Shown one piece after another: positions 1-4,196 of a stretch of DNA of 8,117 nt (its first letter is position 1; every line of letters starts with the position of its first letter). The DNA comes from an uncultured Collinsella sp. (GTDB lineage: Bacteria; Actinomycetota; Coriobacteriia; Coriobacteriales; Coriobacteriaceae). The DNA lies in NCBI GenBank assembly GCA_934655835.1, contig CAKUHM010000055.1, forward strand, positions 1 to 8,117, written 5' to 3'. The notes beneath the pieces were generated by a model. It was not told the origin of the DNA and ran no database searches. It worked only from the letters and a program-made list of their open reading frames with translations. The position numbers and the translations under genes were made by a program.

Positions 1-34
1 GGCATCATGAGCGACGTGAAAAAACGAAACTTGT

Positions 35-59
35 AAAGCAAGAGCCCACACCTTGCTTT
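35..59. repeat. Perfect 8-bp inverted repeat upstream of the radical SAM gene
   Basis: AAAGCAAG (35-42) and CTTGCTTT (52-59) are perfect reverse complements separated by 9 nt. The right arm ends 48 bases before the preferred start of the radical SAM gene. No T-run follows on the + strand. On the - strand a T6 lies about ten bases beyond the stem, too far for a normal terminator. It could be an operator or a leader hairpin; its role is unknown. Confidence 0.5.
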
Positions 60-107
60 GGAGCCGATGCTATGCTTAGGCACAATTGTCTTGAGGAGCA
101 TATGCCT

Positions 108-884
108 ATGTCTACGTTTTTGAATGCCAGCCCCATCTTTGGGCCCGTTCGCAGCCGTCGCCTTGGTCTCTCGCTCGGCGTCAACATGATGCCGGCCAGC
201 GGCAAAATCTGCACGTTCGACTGCATCTACTGCGAGAACGGCCTCAACGCCGAGCGCCCCTGCCATGAGCCGTATAACACGGCTGCCGTGGTACTCGAAG
301 CGCTCGAGGCAAAGCTGCGCGAGATGGCAGCCGAGGGCGAGCTCCCCGATGTAATCACCTTCGCAGGCAACGGCGAGCCCACCGCCGCACCGGAGTTTCC
401 ACAGGCCATCGCCGGCGCCGTCGCGCTGCGCGACGAGCTTGCCCCAAACTCCAAGATCGCCGTGCTCTCCAACGGCACACGCGCCGACCGCCCCGAGGTG
501 CACGACGCGCTCATGATGGTCGACGACAACATTCTTAAGCTCGATACCGTCGACCCGGCGTTTATCCAGCTGCTCGACCAGCCTGTTAGCCCCTACGACG
601 TCGAGCACCAGATCGAGACGTTCGCAAGCTTTGACGGTCACGTTATTATCCAGACGATCTTTTTGACCGGCGAGGATCAGGGCAAGCCCATCGACAACAC
701 CGGCGAGGAGTACGTTGCCCCCTGGCTCGCGGCGCTCAAGCGCATTCGCCCGCAAGAAGCGACCATCTACACGGTGGCGCGCGAGACACCGGTCGCCGGC
801 CTTGCCAAAGCAGCGCCCGAGGTGCTCGACGCCATTGCCGCGCGCGTCCAAGCCCTCGGCATCCCCTGCCAGGTGAGCTACTAG
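108..884 (+). CDS. Radical SAM protein, COG0731-like
   Basis: A 258-residue radical SAM enzyme. The cluster motif CxxxCxxC (C35, C39, C42; 'CTFDCIYC') binds the [4Fe-4S] cluster, and 'GNGEPT' (87-92) fits the SAM-binding GGE-type motif. The N-terminal 'FGPVRSRRLGLSLGV' (11-25) is typical of a widespread bacterial family related in fold to the archaeal wyosine-tRNA enzyme (COG0731). The bacterial members have no settled substrate, so tRNA modification is only a possibility. Three in-frame ATGs occur at 72, 102 and 108. The GAGGAG at 93-98 lies 9 nt before 108 but only 3 nt before 102, so 108 is preferred. The C-terminus is complete and carries no extra cluster motif. No partner gene is adjacent: the next gene starts 92 bases on with its own ribosome site. 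The enzyme class is secure; the function is not. Confidence 0.9.
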   Translation: MSTFLNASPIFGPVRSRRLGLSLGVNMMPASGKICTFDCIYCENGLNAERPCHEPYNTAAVVLEALEAKLREMAAEGELPDVITFAGNGEPTAAPEFPQAIAGAVALRDELAPNSKIAVLSNGTRADRPEVHDALMMVDDNILKLDTVDPAFIQLLDQPVSPYDVEHQIETFASFDGHVIIQTIFLTGEDQGKPIDNTGEEYVAPWLAALKRIRPQEATIYTVARETPVAGLAKAAPEVLDAIAARVQALGIPCQVSY

Positions 885-899
885 CGCGGCCGCCCGCCA

Positions 900-957
900 G
901 CAGCTAAATTAGCCCCATCCCAAATGAGCTGGTCTGCGGGTGGGCTATACTAGCTGC
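900..957 (+). repeat. Imperfect two-tier palindrome spanning the map promoter region
   Basis: GCAGCTA (900-906) pairs with TAGCTGC (951-957). Inside it, 911-921 (AGCCCCATCCC) pairs with 938-946 (GGGTGGGCT), forming 5 + 1 + 3 base pairs with two single-base bulges. A shorter palindrome, GCTAAATTAGC, lies at 903-913. The element covers the likely -10 box and stops 20 bases before the map start. No U-run follows, so a terminator for the upstream gene is unlikely. An operator or chance are the alternatives. Confidence 0.35.
946..951 (+). promoter_or_regulatory. Candidate -10 box for map
   Basis: TATACT matches five of six consensus positions and lies 26 bases before the ATG, leaving room for a short leader and the AAAGGAAG ribosome site. 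No good -35 hexamer is seen 16-18 bases upstream, so this rests on the -10 alone. Confidence 0.45.
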
Positions 958-976
958 GAACGAAAGGAAGTTAGCC

Positions 977-1864
977 ATGTTTGACAAGGGACCTGTGCCC
1001 GGCCGCAACGACGCTTGCTGGTGCGGCAGCGGCAAGAAATATAAGAAATGCCACAGCGCCTTCGACGAGCGCCTCGAGCGCCTGTGGGAGGAGGGCTGGG
1101 AGGTTCTGCCCCGCGCGCTCTACAAGACGCCCGCCGATATCGAGGGCATCAAGCGCTCCGCCGCCATCAACGTGGGCGTGCTCGACTACGTAGGCGAGCA
1201 CATCGCCGCGGGCATGACCACCAACCAGATCGACCAGATGATCTACGACTACACCGTCGAGCACGGCGGCACGCCGGCCGACCTCAACTACGAGGGCTAT
1301 CCCAAGAGCGTGTGCACCTCGATCAACGACGTCGTCTGCCACGGCATTCCCTGCGACACGGACGTACTGCACGAGGGCGACATCATCAACGTGGACTGCT
1401 CCACGATCCTGGACGGCTACTTTAGCGATTCGAGCCGCATGTTCTGCATTGGCGAGGTTTCGGCCGAGCGCCAGCGCCTGGTCGACGTCACCCGTGCGAG
1501 CGTGGAGGCGGGCCTTGCCGCCGTCAAGCCGTGGCTGCCGCTGTCCGTGATGGCCGAGGCCGTGCAAAAGACGGTCGAGGACGCCGGCTTTAGCGTGGTG
1601 CGCGAGTACGGCGGACACGGCATCGGTAAGGAGTTCCACGAGGATCCGTTTGTGGGCTTTACCACCGAGGCACCCGATGTGGACACCATCATGGTGCCGG
1701 GCATGGTCTTTACCATCGAGCCCATGGTCAACGCCGGTAAGCCCGACATCAAGATCAGCAAGGGCGACGGCTGGTGCGTGCGCACCAAGGACGGCAGCGA
1801 CTCGGCTCAGTGCGAGGTTCAGCTTGTGGTGACCGAGGACGGATACGAGCTACTGAGCTGGTAG
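977..1864 (+). CDS. map: Methionine aminopeptidase type I with N-terminal SEC-C zinc motif
   Basis: Removes the initiator methionine from nascent proteins in the cytosol using a two-metal centre. All five metal ligands of the family are visible: D140 ('NVD'), D151 ('FSD'), H214 ('GGHGIG'), E248 ('FTIEPM') and E280 ('AQCE'). The catalytic His equivalents H122 ('CHGIP') and H221 ('FHE') are also present. Residues 8-26 carry a SEC-C motif (C14, C16, C25, H26; 'CWCGSGKKYKKCH'), a small zinc-binding element also found on SecA and on some bacterial MetAPs, thought to favour ribosome or protein contact. At 295 residues it is longer than the roughly 264-residue E. coli enzyme because of this tag. The start is fixed by AAAGGAAG (963-970), 6 nt upstream. 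The ligand glutamate is followed by V-Q rather than the usual H/N-T. A strong terminator follows, so it is probably monocistronic or the end of a unit. Confidence 0.97.
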   Translation: MFDKGPVPGRNDACWCGSGKKYKKCHSAFDERLERLWEEGWEVLPRALYKTPADIEGIKRSAAINVGVLDYVGEHIAAGMTTNQIDQMIYDYTVEHGGTPADLNYEGYPKSVCTSINDVVCHGIPCDTDVLHEGDIINVDCSTILDGYFSDSSRMFCIGEVSAERQRLVDVTRASVEAGLAAVKPWLPLSVMAEAVQKTVEDAGFSVVREYGGHGIGKEFHEDPFVGFTTEAPDVDTIMVPGMVFTIEPMVNAGKPDIKISKGDGWCVRTKDGSDSAQCEVQLVVTEDGYELLSW

Positions 1865-1874
1865 CCGCAGATAC

Positions 1875-1923
1875 GCCGGGCCGCGCGAAGGATATGTTAA
1901 CCATCGCACGGCCCGGCTTTTTT
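1875..1923 (+). terminator. Intrinsic terminator after map
   Basis: GCCGGGCCG (1875-1883) pairs perfectly with CGGCCCGGC (1909-1917). After one mismatch three more pairs form (1885-1887 with 1905-1907). The stem is followed directly by T6 (1918-1923). It begins 10 bases after the map stop codon. Confidence 0.92.
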
Positions 1924-1937
1924 GTGCCGTTTTGCCT

Positions 1938-1980
1938 GATAAAACCTGCCAAAATAAACCTGTCCCTTTTTGGCAGGTTT
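1938..1980. repeat. Hairpin repeat, copy 1, abutting the dehydrogenase ribosome site
   Basis: AAACCTGCCAAAA (1942-1954) pairs over 13 bp with TTTTGGCAGGTTT (1968-1980) around a 13-nt loop. The unit opens with GATAAAACCTGCCAAAA and closes with TCCCTTTTTGGCAGGTTT; the same two blocks recur at 4154-4194, so this is a dispersed repeat differing almost only in the loop. A-rich and T-rich ends make it terminator-like on both strands. Here it lies 15 bases after the map terminator and ends 3 bases before the AGAGAGG ribosome site of the next gene, so it would sit in that gene's leader. Confidence 0.85.
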
Positions 1981-1983
1981 GAT

Positions 1984-1990
1984 AGAGAGG
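1984..1990 (+). promoter_or_regulatory. Ribosome binding site that decides a TTG start
   Basis: AGAGAGG lies 7 nt before the TTG at 1998. No ATG or GTG in the same frame lies close enough upstream to compete, and translation from the TTG gives the family's expected N-terminal beta strand ('MNILVLLPV'). Confidence 0.75.
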
Positions 1991-1997
1991 ATTTCTC

Positions 1998-2933
1998 TTG
2001 AACATCTTGGTTTTGCTGCCCGTCAACGATCGCCATCGTGCGATTCTGGAGTCGAGCGCTCCGGGCGAGGACTTTATCTACACGAGCGCCAACGCCGTCA
2101 CGCGCGAGCAGGTCGCCGATGCCGACGTAATCCTGGGCAACATCGACCCCGCCATGCTCACGGCGTGCGAGCATCTCCAGCTGCTGCAGCTGCAGAGTGC
2201 CGGCTACGACGACTACCTTGCCGCCGGCACCGTACCGGCCGAAGCAAAGCTCTCCTGCTCGGTGGGCGCCTACGGACAGGCCGTGAGCGAGCATATGTTT
2301 GCCATGGTCCTTGCCATGATGAAGCGCCTGCCCGGCTATCAGGACCTGCAGCGCAAGCATCGCTGGGAGGATCTGGGGCCAGTCACCTCGCTCAAAAATG
2401 CCAATGTGCTGGTGCTGGGCGCGGGGGACATCGGCGGGCACTTTGCCACGCTCTGCCGCAGCATGGGCGCGCACGTCCGCGGCATCAAGCGCCATCCGCT
2501 CGTCTACCCCATCGTGTTTGAGGACATGGACGGCATGGACGCCCTGCCCGGGCGCCTGGCCGAGGCCGACGTCGTCGCATCCTTTATGCCCAGCACGCCC
2601 GAGACCTGCGGGCTTGCGAATGCCGAGTTTTTCGCCGCGATGAAGCCGGGCGCCTTCTTTGCCAACGGCGGCCGCGGCGACCTCGTGGTTGCCGACGACC
2701 TGGTCGCCGCCCTTGAGTCCGGGCACCTTGCCGGCGCCGCGGTCGACGTCACCGATCCCGAGCCGCTGCCCGCGACAAGCCCGCTGTGGGATGCGCCCAA
2801 CATGCTCATCACGCCGCACATCTCCGGCTGGTTCCACCTAGAGGCCACGCTCAACAACGTGGTGGATATCGCCGCCGAGAATCTGCGCCACCTGCAAGCT
2901 GGCGAAACGCTGCGCTGCTGGATCGAGCATTAA
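1998..2933 (+). CDS. D-isomer-specific 2-hydroxyacid dehydrogenase
   Basis: A 311-residue cytosolic NAD(P)-dependent oxidoreductase interconverting a 2-oxoacid and a D-2-hydroxyacid. The Rossmann motif is 'GAGDIG' (141-146). The catalytic triad is R226 ('GGRGDLV'), E255 ('DPEPLP') and H274 ('TPHISGW'). The segment after the second beta strand reads 'VRGIKRH' (160-166), basic where NAD-specific members have an acidic residue, so NADPH preference as in glyoxylate/hydroxypyruvate reductase GhrA is inferred. Length and domain order match the family: catalytic domain split around a central nucleotide domain. The start is TTG at 1998, supported by AGAGAGG at 1984-1990. It is preceded by a terminator and a hairpin repeat with no convincing promoter, so its expression is unclear; low expression or control through the hairpin is possible. 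The exact substrate cannot be read from sequence. Confidence 0.92.
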   Translation: MNILVLLPVNDRHRAILESSAPGEDFIYTSANAVTREQVADADVILGNIDPAMLTACEHLQLLQLQSAGYDDYLAAGTVPAEAKLSCSVGAYGQAVSEHMFAMVLAMMKRLPGYQDLQRKHRWEDLGPVTSLKNANVLVLGAGDIGGHFATLCRSMGAHVRGIKRHPLVYPIVFEDMDGMDALPGRLAEADVVASFMPSTPETCGLANAEFFAAMKPGAFFANGGRGDLVVADDLVAALESGHLAGAAVDVTDPEPLPATSPLWDAPNMLITPHISGWFHLEATLNNVVDIAAENLRHLQAGETLRCWIEH

Positions 2934-2936
2934 TTT

Positions 2937-2964
2937 GTTCCGGCGTTTTACCAAACGCCGGAAC
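2937..2964 (+). terminator. 12-bp perfect hairpin just after the dehydrogenase stop
   Basis: GTTCCGGCGTTT (2937-2948) pairs perfectly with AAACGCCGGAAC (2953-2964) around the tetraloop TACC, starting 3 bases after the stop codon. No T-run follows on either strand, so it may act as a 3'-end stabiliser or transcript end trap rather than a classical terminator. Its right arm (CCAAACG, 2951-2957) can also pair with CGTTTGG (2986-2992), giving an alternative fold. Confidence 0.6.
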
Positions 2965-2975
2965 CACCCGACGCT

Positions 2976-3080
2976 GCGAGCCCGCCGTTTGGCCAATCTG
3001 CCGTTCAATTTCAAAGGCGCGACCAGAAGGTCAGCGCCTTTTCATTTCACGGCACCTTGACTCAAACGGTGGGCTCTCGC
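2976..3080. repeat. About 100-nt extended imperfect palindrome
   Basis: Nested arms pair in register: 2978-2991 with 3063-3076 (14 bp, one G-T), 2999-3004 with 3049-3054 (TGCCGT/ACGGCA), 3013-3020 with 3034-3041 (AAAGGCGC/GCGCCTTT) and 3021-3024 with 3029-3032 (GACC/GGTC) around an AGAA loop, about 32 pairs in all. Outside these, 2976-2977 can pair with 3079-3080 across a two-base bulge. It fills the gap between the dehydrogenase and the toxin gene. It may be a structured RNA, a bidirectional transcription barrier or the remains of a small palindromic mobile element. No coding sequence is evident inside. Confidence 0.6.
3013..3042 (+). terminator. Intrinsic terminator at the core of the palindrome
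   Basis: A 12-bp stem (AAAGGCGC-GACC with GGTC-GCGCCTTT) has a single bulged A at 3033 and an AGAA loop, and ends in T4 (3039-3042) followed by CATTT. It would stop + strand transcription from the dehydrogenase before it runs antisense into the toxin gene. On the - strand the stem is followed only by TTTGAAATT, so termination there would be weaker. Confidence 0.65.
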
Positions 3081-3114
3081 TGACTCTTGTTCTACCTGCG
3101 GCGTTTTCTAATAA

Positions 3115-3606
3115 TTACAGCGCTGCTAGACATTTTCTTGCGTTTTCGACGTTCATTGCTGCAACGGGCGCGTGCGAGCAGAGCTTAGCGTCGTTAGTGA
3201 CCAAGAGGTCTGTTTTTACGCGCATCGCCGCCGCGATGATTAAATCGTCTTCATAATCGTTATGGAGCTCGCGCTGTTTGCTCGCCATCCATATGTCGCT
3301 CAGGTCACAGGGCACCGGCGTTGCAATTTGTGACAGCACGTCGAGACAGTCCCATGCAAGTGACGTCGCTGCGGCAGCGGCATCTTGAGAAAGCGAGCCA
3401 TGCTCTCGTCGATACCATGCCTTGTGTTCACTCGAAATCAAATAGAACAGGTCCTTCGATGATGTTGCTGCATACAGCAGCTCAACCTGTGCCGCACACG
3501 CATCGCGCAAAAAATCAATCGCCGCCGAGCGGCCGCGCCTTGAAGGAATGAAGTAATCAAGCCATACGTTGGTATCGACCAAAATGCGTTTTGGGGCCTC
3601 ACTCAT
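3115..3606 (-). CDS. PIN-domain toxin (VapC-like ribonuclease) of a type II TA pair
   Basis: A 163-residue PIN-fold protein, predicted to be a metal-dependent RNase held inactive by the antitoxin encoded just upstream. Acidic active-site residues are visible: D11 in 'LVDTNVWLD', with D17 in the same motif; D120/D121 in 'DYEDDLIIAA'; and D139 in 'LLVTNDAKL'. D52 in 'SSKDLFY' may fill the fourth position. The ATG at 3606-3604 overlaps the antitoxin stop by 8 nt (ATGAGTGA), so translation is probably coupled; no separate ribosome site is needed. An open frame extends upstream of this ATG, but only as a shadow of the antitoxin gene. Codon use includes CGA-CGA and AGG arginines, unlike the CGC-rich neighbours, which suggests acquisition. 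RNA targets of PIN toxins vary (tRNA, rRNA) and cannot be predicted here. It could instead be a PIN RNase without toxicity, but the gene order argues for a TA module. Confidence 0.88.
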   Translation of the reverse strand: MSEAPKRILVDTNVWLDYFIPSRRGRSAAIDFLRDACAAQVELLYAATSSKDLFYLISSEHKAWYRREHGSLSQDAAAAATSLAWDCLDVLSQIATPVPCDLSDIWMASKQRELHNDYEDDLIIAAAMRVKTDLLVTNDAKLCSHAPVAAMNVENARKCLAAL

Positions 3607-3979
3607 ACAACCAGCCCATCTCCTCGCCATAGCGATCCGCATAGGCATTCCGTTTGAGCTCTTCATCGCCCGAGGGCTGCGCCTTAGCCAAGTCGATTCC
3701 CGACTCACGGCAGGCGGTGATAAACAGTTCTGAACCTTGATCGATGAGCTCGAGCTTGCGTTTGGCAGCCTTCTCGCGCTCGCGTTGCTCCGCTCGGGCT
3801 CGATCGGGCGAAAGGATGTCCTGGAGCACGCCGGGCCGATCAGCCAGAGATGCCGCAAGTTGCCAGAGCGCACGCACCGCTTGGCTCGGCGTCATACCGG
3901 CCTTGGAGAGAGCGGCGTCCCCACTTCTTTTAAGATCGGCATCGAGACGTACGTTGATCTGAGCGGCGGTTGTGGTCAT
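3599..3979 (-). CDS. RelB/DinJ-family antitoxin
   Basis: A 126-residue protein whose first 45 residues have the RelB/DinJ ribbon-helix-helix pattern: a beta strand 'AQINVRLDADLK' (6-17), then helices through 'GMTPSQAVRALWQLAA' (28-43). Such domains dimerise and bind the operator of their own operon. The remainder is charged (about 58-80 is rich in R, E and K) and likely helical, the part expected to wrap the toxin. The start is fixed by AAGGAGG (3984-3990) 4-5 nt upstream of ATG 3979. It ends in TGA overlapping the toxin's ATG. RelB/DinJ antitoxins most often pair with RelE/YafQ-type toxins; here the partner is a PIN protein, a less classical combination. Negative autoregulation at the promoter 4005-4033 is inferred. 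Some strand or helix positions are estimates, but the family call is firm. Confidence 0.88.
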   Translation of the reverse strand: MTTTAAQINVRLDADLKRSGDAALSKAGMTPSQAVRALWQLAASLADRPGVLQDILSPDRARAEQREREKAAKRKLELIDQGSELFITACRESGIDLAKAQPSGDEELKRNAYADRYGEEMGWLYE

Positions 3980-4004
3980 AACCCCTCCTTAGTACTTCAA
4001 AACT

Positions 4005-4033
4005 ATCATAAAATACTATGGTAGATACGTAAA
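4005..4033 (-). promoter_or_regulatory. Promoter of the toxin-antitoxin operon
   Basis: Read on the - strand, TTTACG (4033-4028) and TATGAT (4010-4005) are separated by exactly 17 bases. The predicted start of transcription falls near 3998, leaving a leader of about 20 bases with the AAGGAGG ribosome site. The surroundings are AT-rich compared with the rest of the window. Confidence 0.75.
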
Positions 4034-4046
4034 GCATGTAAAGCAC
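4029..4046. repeat. Tandem 9-nt repeat overlapping the TA -35 box
   Basis: GTAAAGCAT (4029-4037) is followed directly by GTAAAGCAC (4038-4046), identical at eight of nine positions, and then runs into the 8-bp palindrome CTTATAAG (4046-4053). The first copy overlaps the -35 hexamer of the TA promoter. Ribbon-helix-helix repressors commonly bind short repeated half-sites, so this is a good candidate operator for the antitoxin; binding is inferred. Confidence 0.5.
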
Positions 4047-4074
4047 TTATAAGCATTAGCCGTACTCTGTACAC

Positions 4075-4109
4075 AAAAAGCCGCCGAGGCACACTGCACC
4101 TCGGCGGCT
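4075..4109 (-). terminator. Intrinsic terminator of the M18 aminopeptidase gene
   Basis: AGCCGCCGAGG (4079-4089) pairs perfectly over 11 bp with CCTCGGCGGCT (4099-4109) around a 9-nt loop. On the - strand the stem is followed by T5 (one T within the stem) and then GTGT. It lies 85 bases beyond the aminopeptidase stop and just upstream of the TA promoter, insulating the two. On the + strand no T-run follows. Confidence 0.88.
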
Positions 4110-4153
4110 ACGTATCACCGATCCAGTTCGGTTCCACCCTTCGCATTCGCCCA

Positions 4154-4196
4154 GATAAAACCTGCCAAAATTAACATCCCTTTTTGGCAGGTTTTA
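4154..4196. repeat. Hairpin repeat, copy 2, overlapping the aminopeptidase stop codon
   Basis: AAAACCTGCCAAAA (4157-4170) pairs perfectly with TTTTGGCAGGTTTT (4182-4195), and T4156-A4196 adds a fifteenth pair; the loop is 11 nt. It shares GATAAAACCTGCCAAAA and TCCCTTTTTGGCAGGTTT with copy 1 in the same orientation. The TAA stop of the - strand aminopeptidase (4196-4194) lies inside the stem. On the - strand the stem ends in TTTTA, so it could act as a first terminator before the one at 4075-4109. Between the two hairpins, 4117-4132 can form a small 5-bp hairpin; nothing else is recognised there. Confidence 0.87.

Noticed and set aside
1755..2837. Long - strand open frame (360 codons) across the end of map and the dehydrogenase
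   Set aside because: Spans two real + strand genes and the terminator between them; shadow of codon bias.
3607..3873. N-terminal extension of the PIN toxin frame
   Set aside because: The extra 89 codons overlap the antitoxin in another frame; the PIN fold begins a few residues after the ATG at 3606.
4110..4153. Possible tRNA or small RNA fragment (GTTCGGTTCC-like stretch)
   Set aside because: Superficial resemblance to a T-arm only; no cloverleaf, anticodon arm or acceptor stem can be formed.
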